A DNA stretch of 16,805 nucleotides. It comes from Zelonia costaricensis (taxonomy: Eukaryota > Euglenozoa > Kinetoplastea > Trypanosomatida > Trypanosomatidae). Location of the stretch: the NCBI GenBank assembly GCA_030849075.1, contig JASAOO010002998.1, forward strand, positions 1 to 16,805, in the 5' to 3' direction. Below are positions 7,300-14,816 of the stretch, in pieces. Numbering within the stretch: position 1 is the stretch's first letter; the number at the start of each line of letters is the position of its first letter. The notes under the pieces were generated by a model. It made no database searches and was not told the DNA's origin. It saw only the letters and a list, made by a program, of their open reading frames with translations. A program made the translations under genes and the position numbers.

Positions 7300-10200
7300 T
7301 TACTCGTGCTCCTCGTACACCCCAGCGTCGGGGTCGTGATGGCCACGTGAACGCGTCACGACGCTCTGCGCAAAGGCGAAGCAGCGGTTGTCCGGTGCTG
7401 TGGCGCAGCGGTGGGTGAGGTCAAGGCAGCCGCGCCGCACTCGCCGCTCCCGCAGCGGCGACGAGGCTGGTGCTTCGCCGATGAGCACGGTGCCGAAGGT
7501 CTGCGGGGCGTCGGTGCTGCTGAACGTGACACGCCAGGACTCGCTGGAGCGGAGCGGGTAGCGGTCCAGCTCGGCTGCGGCGGGGCGGGGCGTGCCCGGG
7601 CCGAGGTCGGTCGCCGTCAACGTGCAGCCCTCCCGCCCGTGCTGGAAGGCGGACTCGATTAGCGACGCCGCGTCGGGCGAGAAGGGTGCCCAATACTGGC
7701 CTTCGCACAGCACCGCAGTGGTGGTAGTGGTACTGGTGGTGGTCGAGGAGCTTCGCGCGGCCTGTGCGGGCGCTGCCGTGTGAGTCTCGTACCACCACTG
7801 CGGGGCCCCCACGCAGCACGGCTGCCCGCCGACGCGTGCAAACTCGCCCAGCACGCTGTCGCTGTGCAGGATGCGGTAGGCGAAGCCCTGGTCCCGCAGC
7901 CAGCTCTGCCGCTTGTAGCTGGTGCGGATGTCCGCCGTGTCCTGGGAGACAAGAGAGTAGAAGTAGGCACACGTGTTGTCCAGCGACGGCGGCTTCGGGC
8001 GTAGGATGCGGCCCAGCCGCTGCGCCTCCTGTCGCCGCGAGGCCCCGAGCCCGGAAACCTGGATCACGACCGAGGCGCACGGCAGGTCCAGCGCGACGTC
8101 GCCGACGCGGGTTAGTATGATGGCGTTCACGTCGCTGGAGTGCTGGAAGTACTGTAGGAGGTTCGTCCGCTCCACCTCGCCGGTGCGCTGGTCCATGAAG
8201 GGGAGGTGCAGGTGGTGCGCGAAGAAGCGCACGTCGTCAAGGTAGTCGCAGAAGATGATCACCTTGTCTGGTGGGGAGCGCTGCTGGTGAAAGGCGAGAA
8301 GGGCCTGCGTGCACCACAGCTTGTACGGGTTGCACGAGGCGAGCCGCAAGGCGCGCGACGTCGCGTCGCCACAGCCGTCGGCAGCCCGGCGGCGACCCCG
8401 GCGGCGCGGCCCAGCGGGGCTGTCTTCGTCCCCGTCATCCACGGTGCTGTTGTTGTCTTCGTCAAACACCGACTCGTCACGGCGCCGCGGCCGCCCGCGT
8501 CCGCGTCCGCGTCGCGCACGGGCACCGATGAGCGCGTTGGTGCGCTGGAGGCCGCGATACTCCTGCAGGAAGCTTGGCGGCATCGGGCACTGCACCTCGG
8601 CGCACTCGACCTTGGCGAGGAAGCCGGCGCGCGTGAGGTCAAGCCAGTTCGCCTCGTACAGCTTCGGGCCAACGAGATGGCGCAGGTCGCCGATCTTGTC
8701 GTCCTCGCGGAGGAGGGTAGCACTGAGTCCGAGAACGCACTTGTACTGGATGGTGTTGAGCACCTCCTGGAAGTGGTGCGCCAGAGCCGTGTGCACCTCA
8801 TCGAGCAGCAGCAGGCCCCACGACTGCGACGTCACGGCCTTCAGAATGGAGCGCGACTCCTCGGCTGCCGCGCCGTCGGTGTGGCCGCGCTTGGCAATGA
8901 CCATGTTGTACGTCGTGATGAACACCTTGCCCGGCTGCTGCTTCACCTTGGCCGTGCACACCGTCACCTCCGCCTCGGTGAGGTCGGTCCAGCGCACAAA
9001 TTCGCGCTGCCACTGGTACACGGACATGTTGTTGACGCACATCACTATCGTACTCGCCTGCATCGTCGTCGCCGCCCCAATTCCGGTGAGCGTCTTGCCT
9101 GCCCCACATGGCAGCACAATCACGCCTTGGTGCGCCTTGTGACCGCGCCGGAAGCGCTCCAGCGAAGCCACCTGGTAGGGCCGCAGTCGCACGTGGCTTG
9201 CCAGGTTCAGGTTCGGCACGTTCAAGGTACGGTCCTGCAGGTAGTCGTAGTAGCAGTCGGCACGGATGTTGAACTGCGCGAAGAGGCGCGCCTTCACCTC
9301 TCGCAGCCTTCCATCTCGCACTTGACACTTGTAGACGAAGCGACTTGCCCCCACCGCCGAGCTCGGCGCCGCGGCCGTCGCAGCCGCAGCCGCAGCAGCT
9401 GCCCCCGTGCCGCCCGTGGACGGCGGGGGCTGATAGAGGAGCCGGAGCACGGTTGGCCGACCCGCGTCTCGCGCGAGCCGCTCCGCCTCCCCCGCCCCGC
9501 GCTGCGCCGTCATCGGGCTCCGGTCCACGTCTGACAGGATCCAGCGCTCCGCCCCGTACAGCACGACCGGCTCCAGGAACTCCTTCAGTGCGGGCAGCAC
9601 GAGCTCGAGGTGAGCGCGGTGCCGGGACTGCACAAAGTAGAACAACCGCGCGTCGGCGGCGGCGTCGGCGTCGCTCTTCGCGCCGTGGCTGCGGCTCGCC
9701 TCGAAGGCGTGGAAGCGGCGCAGGCGAGGCTGCAGCACAATCTGTACACGCGAGGCCCCCTCCTCCTCGCGGAGCATCTGCGTCACCGCGACGGGCAGTG
9801 GGTGCAGCACGTCGGCGGGGCGCACCACCGCCAGTGAGATGAGCGGCCGGCGGCCCGGGGCACTGCCAGAAGCGGCGGCGGCGGTGGGCGTGGGCGTGGG
9901 CGACGATGGCCGCAGCAGCTGAAGAACGCGGTCCCCTGCGCGGCGGCGCGGCATACCCTCCTCCGCTGGCTCCACCTTGACGCGCTTCGCCGTGGTCGGC
10001 TCCGTGGCCCCGGGTGGCTGCGGCGTGCACGGCGACGCACCGCCCTGCGTCGCGGCGGCGCATTCGTACAGCTGGGCCAGGGATGTGCCCGTCACGTCCA
10101 CGCCAGCCAGGCACGCAGGCAGGGGATTGTGGGCGGCGAAGGTACGCGACGGTGAGGAGAGCGATGCAGGCGCAGCCGGAGCGCTGCCGCCGTCGACGGC

Positions 10201-10506
10201 GTCGGCGTCTATGTCCGCTTCGTCCAGCGCCGTGGCGAGCTGTTCAAGGGCGGCGCAGCGCTCGAGGTCGATGGGCAGCTCCTGTGCCGCGTTCAGGCGG
10301 TAGTGACGCAGCACCACCTCGATCATCTCGAGCGAGTACGTGCCCTCCGCCGTGGCGGCGGAGAGGGAGGAGCTGTCGATGCGGTACTGCTCCACATGTT
10401 CAGTGCGGCTGACCGGCTCGCAGCAGGAGATGAGGAAGTCGATGACGTGTGTGTAGGCGGGATGCGCCTTCTCCACGAAGATGTTGCCCGACTCCCCGAC
10501 GTTCAT
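7300..10506 (-). CDS. XPB: XPB/Ssl2-family DNA helicase (TFIIH / nucleotide excision repair) with WWE-like C terminus
   Basis: A 1,068-residue superfamily 2 helicase. XPB proteins are the ATP-driven translocase of TFIIH and open DNA for transcription and repair in the nucleus. The N-terminal XPB domain is present (IFVEKAHPAYTHVIDFL from residue 9; EPVSRTEHVEQY follows). After a Pro/Ala-rich region come LRPYQ, Walker A GAGKT at 468-472, Walker B DEVH at 569-572, SATLLRED at 595-602 with the XPB RED motif, and motif VI QRLGR at 829-833, then FYSLVSQDT typical of XPB. A charged insert of about 65 residues (about 660-725) separates the lobes. Residues about 900-1025 match the WWE pattern. Human XPB is shorter (782 residues) and lacks that tail. 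Kinetoplastids have two XPB paralogues, the larger in TFIIH and the smaller, XPB-R, in repair; length and the N-terminal domain favour the TFIIH form but do not settle it. The ATG at 10506 is the first after the likely splice acceptor; the frame runs 80 codons further upstream, mostly as repeat translation. Confidence 0.97.
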   Translation of the reverse strand: MNVGESGNIFVEKAHPAYTHVIDFLISCCEPVSRTEHVEQYRIDSSSLSAATAEGTYSLEMIEVVLRHYRLNAAQELPIDLERCAALEQLATALDEADIDADAVDGGSAPAAPASLSSPSRTFAAHNPLPACLAGVDVTGTSLAQLYECAAATQGGASPCTPQPPGATEPTTAKRVKVEPAEEGMPRRRAGDRVLQLLRPSSPTPTPTAAAASGSAPGRRPLISLAVVRPADVLHPLPVAVTQMLREEEGASRVQIVLQPRLRRFHAFEASRSHGAKSDADAAADARLFYFVQSRHRAHLELVLPALKEFLEPVVLYGAERWILSDVDRSPMTAQRGAGEAERLARDAGRPTVLRLLYQPPPSTGGTGAAAAAAAATAAAPSSAVGASRFVYKCQVRDGRLREVKARLFAQFNIRADCYYDYLQDRTLNVPNLNLASHVRLRPYQVASLERFRRGHKAHQGVIVLPCGAGKTLTGIGAATTMQASTIVMCVNNMSVYQWQREFVRWTDLTEAEVTVCTAKVKQQPGKVFITTYNMVIAKRGHTDGAAAEESRSILKAVTSQSWGLLLLDEVHTALAHHFQEVLNTIQYKCVLGLSATLLREDDKIGDLRHLVGPKLYEANWLDLTRAGFLAKVECAEVQCPMPPSFLQEYRGLQRTNALIGARARRGRGRGRPRRRDESVFDEDNNSTVDDGDEDSPAGPRRRGRRRAADGCGDATSRALRLASCNPYKLWCTQALLAFHQQRSPPDKVIIFCDYLDDVRFFAHHLHLPFMDQRTGEVERTNLLQYFQHSSDVNAIILTRVGDVALDLPCASVVIQVSGLGASRRQEAQRLGRILRPKPPSLDNTCAYFYSLVSQDTADIRTSYKRQSWLRDQGFAYRILHSDSVLGEFARVGGQPCCVGAPQWWYETHTAAPAQAARSSSTTTSTTTTTAVLCEGQYWAPFSPDAASLIESAFQHGREGCTLTATDLGPGTPRPAAAELDRYPLRSSESWRVTFSSTDAPQTFGTVLIGEAPASSPLRERRVRRGCLDLTHRCATAPDNRCFAFAQSVVTRSRGHHDPDAGVYEEHE

Positions 10507-10565
10507 GCACCGCAAGTTTGGCGCCGGCCGGCGGGTGCAGAAGAGAGAGAGATCGTGAGAGGGAC

Positions 10566-10616
10566 CTTGGCAAGGGCAAAGGTGAGGTGAGGTGAGGTGA
10601 GTGGGGGGGGGGGGGG
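10566..10616 (-). promoter_or_regulatory. Predicted trans-splice acceptor for the XPB gene
   Basis: On the minus strand a run of 14 C (10616-10603) and a CCTCA-type direct repeat form a pyrimidine-rich tract, followed by the AG at 10567-10566. This is the last AG before the start codon. It gives a 5' UTR of 59 nt and excludes the upstream extension of the reading frame. Confidence 0.5.
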
Positions 10617-11102
10617 TTGAAGACCGCGCAGAGACGGAGTGGAAGACAGGAAGGGCAGACTCGAGAAGCTGCATCAGCAAGCCCCAAAAAGGGGAGGTGG
10701 TGGCAGACACGCCCACACGCATGCACACACACACACACACACACACACACGGGGGGGGAGATGGACGTTATAGGAAGCCGGTGTCGCGGCGAGCGTCGCG
10801 ATCCCCACAGGGGTGCTCACCTCCCTCAAGCTGGCGAGCAAGCGTTGGTCTCGAGTCACCGGCGTTTCGCCACCTCCAGCAGACCCGTGTGTCGTCCTTG
10901 TCTTCGTGTTGGTCGCCTCGCTTGCTTGCATGTACGGAAGCGAGGCAGGTGCCGGAATCCCATGACGCGTGGCAGTAGGAGGAATGCGGCGCGCTTCGCC
11001 GCGGCGCACAACGCACCTGCGGCGTCGATCCGACGACGACGGCACGCGTACCGACACGCTGCGCAGGCGTGTGCGGCGTCCGCCAGAGCCCCACCGCGAC
11101 GC
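10617..11102. other. Spacer between the NF-X1 gene and the XPB gene
   Basis: The shortest spacer in the window. It holds the 3' UTR of the NF-X1 gene and the CA/G repeat block at 10724-10758. No gene was recognised. Confidence 0.6.
10724..10758. repeat. (CA)n followed by a G run
   Basis: Twenty-seven bases of CA on the plus strand (10724-10750) followed directly by eight G. On the sense strand this reads C8 then (GT)n, the opposite orientation to the other dinucleotide arrays in the window. Confidence 0.95.
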
Positions 11103-12794
11103 TCACCGCACCGCGCCGCCCTTGCCGCGCTTCAGCACGTCTGCTAGGGTGGGAAAGCTCTTGGTACACTTGTGCTCGCACGGGCCGGGGTGGCAGACGA
11201 GCTCGCAGGACTTGCCGCAGCACGGCAGGTGCTTGCTGCACTTGCGCCCGCACGATATCTCCTTCTTGTAGCACGGCATGTGGAAGGGCATCGGCTTCTG
11301 GTGCGAGTCGCACAGCTTCTCCTCAAGCACGACGCACTTGGGGCACTCCGGCTCGATGTGGCAAGGGTGGTTTGGGGGGTGCCCGCATGGGCGCGGGATG
11401 CTGCACGGGTGGTTGCACTGAGGCGGCCGCGTCCCGCACGGCACGGGCGGCTCAACCCAAGTCTTGCGGCAGCGGCAGTACAGCCGCTCGTACCCGACGT
11501 GCGTGCACGGCGGGCAGGCGCCCTGGTGGCACAGCCGACCGCACTGATGCACCCCGCAGGAGAGCTTGCGAGTGCAGATCTGCATGCACGTGTGGTCGGC
11601 GTCGGTGCAGCACACGTTGGTACAGCGGTGTTTGTGGCACGACAGCATGCGGCGGCACACCTGGCTGCACTTGGGTGGCATCGACGACGGCAAGGTGCCG
11701 GCCGTCAGTCCGCACCGCACCCGCGCCGCCTCCCACTCCGACTCCGGCAGGTACTGGCAGAAGCACGGGAAGCTGACTTCACGGCCGCCACACGCGCACG
11801 GCATCGTCACCGTCTCCTTGCACGGGGCGCACGGGGTGTCATCGTGGCACGTCAGCCAGCAAAGGTGGCCGCACGGAAGCGGCAGCTCACACGTCAACCC
11901 GCAGGACGGGACGGGGTCGAGGCAGGAGGCGCGCACCACCGTCACGTGCGTCTTGCCGCACGGGCAGTACTTCTGGCGCTCTGGGGTCCGGTAGCACTTC
12001 TCACACGGCCCCGGGTGGCACACCAGCCCGCAAACATGGTTGCCGCAGTCCCGCATCTTGGCGCACCGCTGCGTGCAGCGGAAACCGGTACCGCCGCTGC
12101 CACAGTCGCCGCCCTCTGCAGACCCGGGCCCGCACCGCCGGCGCCGCTCCGTTGCCCCACAGAAGCACTTCTCCACGACCATGACGGTGCACACTGGGCA
12201 CGGCCCCTCGTGGCACGGAGCGCGGCAGCGGTGCTGCCCGCAGTCGAGCAGCTTGTCGCACGTGTCGCCGCACTCGTAGCCGTGCACGCCGCTAGAGCAG
12301 CCGACCGTCTTGGTGTGCTTGCCGCACCAGCACTCCTGCTCCCGCGCCCGGGTGCACGGTGGGCACGGCCCGGGGTGGCAAAGCAGCGTGCAGCGGTGCG
12401 GGCAGCGAGGATCTGCTTGGCGCCGCTCACACGGCTGCCCGCAGCTGCCCGGTACGAGCATTGCATCAGGGGCCGGTCGCGTCATCTTGCCGCAGTAGCA
12501 GCGGTAGACCCCCAGCGTCTCCGTTTCGTGGACGGACTGGCATAGGGGGCAGCGAAACCGATCCAGCTCACCCGGCGCGGCGACGCCGGAGGTGGAGCGG
12601 AGCTGCTGCTCCCGCTCCCTGCGTTGGCTCTGGGCCCAGAAGCGGATGCATGGGAGGTGGAACACCCCGTAGCAGCAGCGGCACGTCCAGAGCTCATGGC
12701 GGTGAGTGATCGGCTCGGAGCAGACGATGCATTCGTAGGTACCGCTCAGCAGGTCTTGTGACAACTCCTGTGTCTGCTGCGGGGAAGCAGACAT
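11103..12794 (-). CDS. NF-X1-type zinc finger protein with RING/PHD-like domain
   Basis: A 563-residue cysteine-rich protein. Near the N terminus a RING/PHD-like domain has C22-x2-C25, C38, C40, H46-x2-C49 and C82-x2-C85. About eight NFX1-type zinc repeats follow from about 114 to 541, starting near residues 114, 173, 238, 296, 375, 405, 458 and 513; most end in the CHPGPC or CHxGxCPxC pattern. This is the order seen in human NFX1, yeast FAP1 and fly shuttle craft. Those proteins act as DNA-binding transcription repressors, and the RING-like domain suggests E3 ubiquitin ligase activity. The R3H domain found at the C terminus of several homologues is not seen. The role in trypanosomatids is not known to me. 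The ATG at 12794 is the first after the predicted acceptor; the frame continues 52 codons upstream but crosses that acceptor. Confidence 0.95.
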   Translation of the reverse strand: MSASPQQTQELSQDLLSGTYECIVCSEPITHRHELWTCRCCYGVFHLPCIRFWAQSQRREREQQLRSTSGVAAPGELDRFRCPLCQSVHETETLGVYRCYCGKMTRPAPDAMLVPGSCGQPCERRQADPRCPHRCTLLCHPGPCPPCTRAREQECWCGKHTKTVGCSSGVHGYECGDTCDKLLDCGQHRCRAPCHEGPCPVCTVMVVEKCFCGATERRRRCGPGSAEGGDCGSGGTGFRCTQRCAKMRDCGNHVCGLVCHPGPCEKCYRTPERQKYCPCGKTHVTVVRASCLDPVPSCGLTCELPLPCGHLCWLTCHDDTPCAPCKETVTMPCACGGREVSFPCFCQYLPESEWEAARVRCGLTAGTLPSSMPPKCSQVCRRMLSCHKHRCTNVCCTDADHTCMQICTRKLSCGVHQCGRLCHQGACPPCTHVGYERLYCRCRKTWVEPPVPCGTRPPQCNHPCSIPRPCGHPPNHPCHIEPECPKCVVLEEKLCDSHQKPMPFHMPCYKKEISCGRKCSKHLPCCGKSCELVCHPGPCEHKCTKSFPTLADVLKRGKGGAVR

Positions 12795-12873
12795 GTGGGA
12801 ATAGGGGGGATTGAGGAGACAGCGAGAAGACGCGAGCAAGACAGTGTCCTCGCGCAACGTGAAGAGGAGTTCG

Positions 12874-12993
12874 CTGCAGGATGCCACAGGGGGGTAAGCA
12901 GTGACGACGCAACGCCGAAGGAAGGGAGAGGCAGGGGTCAGTGGAGACACAAACGCAAGTAAAGGAAAAAAAAAAAGGGGGAACAGGAGGAAG
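12874..12993 (-). promoter_or_regulatory. Predicted trans-splice acceptor for the NF-X1 gene
   Basis: On the minus strand a strong pyrimidine tract with eleven T (12993-12961) and a second C/T tract (12937-12917) are followed by CAG ending at 12874. No AG occurs between the first tract and this one, which makes it the clearest acceptor in the window. The 5' UTR would be 79 nt. Confidence 0.6.
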
Positions 12994-13246
12994 ACTCACC
13001 CACACGGAGAGCACCGAGAAGCTGTCCACGCGGCACGGATATCCTCCCGTGTTCGCGGGATCGCTGTCGCGACGTGCAACAGGCCTTGAGATACCGGAAG
13101 CGGATTGCGACACAAGAAAGAACAGAGAACCCAGACTGCACAATACGCACGTGGATAGGGAAACTGTTCGCAAACACTTACGCGCCCACACACACAGATG
13201 ATGGAGCGCTCCGCTTCCGCGTTGTGAGTCTGTGTTTGTTATTATG

Positions 13247-13269
13247 CGTGTGTGTGTGTGTGTGTGTAT
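13247..13269. repeat. (GT)n run
   Basis: A short GT array on the plus strand in the spacer upstream of the NF-X1 gene, CA on the sense strand. Confidence 0.9.
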
Positions 13270-13850
13270 GTGTAGTTGTGAGTTCGAGCTTCCTATTCTC
13301 GTGTGAGCTCGGCCTCGTACGCTCGCCCGTTGAAGGAGGGTGGAAGACGAGAAACAAGAAAATAGAAGTGGACGAGGCGAGGTGGGTCAGGACCCGTAAG
13401 TAGGGAGACTGCTGGTGCCGCCTCGCTGCGCAGCGTGACTCGCTCGCCTCTTCTCTCGCTCCCTTCACGTGTGCAAGAGTGCACACGGGTACGAGGAAGA
13501 GGGAGAGGGTGCGAGAGGGGGGGGGTAAGGTGAGCTGACTGTACGAGGGTGTACAAGATGGAGGGGCGACGTTTCTGTTTGCGTGCGTGTACAGGTGGTT
13601 CTCGTGGCGTGACACGTGCCAGCGGGGAAAAGCGGGAGCAGCGGTCGATGTGAGGCGGGTCCAGAAGGCCGATTAGGGAGCTCGGCAACGCAAGTCGAAA
13701 CACATCCGAGAGTGGAAAAGGAATCGAGAGGAGGTGCACGAGAGTGAGGCGGCAGTGAAGGCAGGCAGAGGCACGTCAGGTGCTCTTGAGGGGCGGGGCA
13801 TCTCCAGCACACTGTTGACGGAGAGGGGCTGAGCGAGAGATGACCTATCG

Positions 13851-13870
13851 CCCCCCCCCCGCGCGCGCGC
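13851..13870. repeat. C10 joined to (GC)5
   Basis: Ten C followed by five GC units on the plus strand. Alternating GC favours Z-DNA, and the C/G run can form other non-B structures; whether it does so in the cell is unknown. Confidence 0.9.
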
Positions 13871-13974
13871 ACGCTCGACGAAAACAAAAATATGCCATTC
13901 AGTCGGCGAGCAACACTCACCGCTGCTGCTGTGCGCACAGAGGTGATTGGGCAACGTATCGTTCACATCGTGGA

Positions 13975-13998
13975 CGTGTGTGTGTGTCTGTGTGTGTT
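13975..13998. repeat. (GT)n run with one interruption
   Basis: A GT array on the plus strand with a single CT step, in the spacer about 820 bases downstream of the NUFIP-like stop codon. Confidence 0.85.
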
Positions 13999-14816
13999 TA
14001 CAGTTCTCCCCATCTCTTACCTCGCCAGCTTTTGTATTACCTTCACACGAGTCGGCGCCTGAGGACACGGCGCGCGGTGGGCGAGCGCATCGTGTCCACA
14101 CGTGCAGAGCCACGGCGCCACACCGACAGAAACCAAGGACGGCAGTGATTTCCCTTCTCCGCCTCTCTGCGTCGAGCGGCAACGGTGTCTGCTGGCATCT
14201 ACGGGACTCTGACAGTGAGTCCTCTCGTCTCGCGCCCCGACCGGGTAATGCACTTGGAACGCGTCCCTCACACAAATGCAATCAGTCTGCGGGGACCCCT
14301 TCACCGCCCTCCAGAGTCAACTGTCTCGTAATGCTGTACCGAACCGTAAAAGCGCTGCCCGCAAAGCGAGGACCCGAGTCGCTCGGCGCCCTCGCCCGCC
14401 GTGCACTGCCCTTGTCTAATTCTTGTTGTTGTGTTCTCTCGGGAACATCGCCCGCCTGCCAAGGGCAAGCCACCCGATTGTCCTCAAGCTGCCCGCACAT
14501 CAGCCGCGCCGCACCGTGAAACGCGAGTGACACCCGAGTTCCCAACAGACGGACTACAAACAAAAGCACGGCCATCACCAGCGTCGACGATGGTTGTCGG
14601 CGTGGCGCTCCGACATTAGCATGGGCACACCCACACACAAGACCACACAATCACGCGTGCACGTGCCCCCCTCCCTCGACGGTGCCCCCACAGCAGCTCG
14701 GCCGCGGGCGTTGTCGCCGACAAAAGAGGTGGCGGCACGGAGAAAGGCGCGCCGGCAGATGCCCGGCACTTCGACGCGTCTCTTCACACGCGACACCTCC
14801 CAACGCACGCGCGACA

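Larger units (their letters stand above)
12994..14816. other. Long spacer between the NUFIP-like and NF-X1 genes
   Basis: About 1.8 kb with no recognised gene, the longest gene-free stretch in the window. On the minus strand it follows the NUFIP-like stop, so it should include that gene's 3' UTR. It holds GT runs at 13247-13269 and 13975-13998 and a C run joined to alternating GC at 13851-13870. Its base composition looks less GC-rich than the genes. No tRNA, snoRNA cluster or retroposon could be identified by eye. A 97-codon minus-strand frame at 14575-14282 starts with a hydrophobic stretch but has no other support. Confidence 0.6.

Noticed and set aside
8206..9534. Plus-strand open frame of 442 codons antisense to the XPB gene
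   Set aside because: It is the mirror of the helicase core, with no recognisable domain, and it runs against the direction of all other genes.
10507..10746. N-terminal extension of the XPB helicase by 80 codons
   Set aside because: It begins in the CA/GT array (Cys-Val repeats), has no helicase-family similarity, and crosses the predicted splice acceptor at 10567-10566.
11172..12545. Plus-strand open frame of 457 codons antisense to the NF-X1 gene
   Set aside because: Its Ala/Arg/Val/Leu-rich composition follows from the complement of the Cys-rich repeats on the real strand.
11103..12794. Reading the repeated Cys-rich blocks as a tandem DNA repeat or CRISPR-like array
   Set aside because: The repetition is at the protein level with varied codons and spacing, as expected for NFX1 zinc repeats.
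14282..14575. Possible 97-residue protein starting with a hydrophobic signal-like stretch (MAVLLFVVRLLG)
   Set aside because: It lies in the downstream flank of the NUFIP-like gene with no acceptor assigned and no recognisable domain. Kept only as a candidate to test with transcript data.
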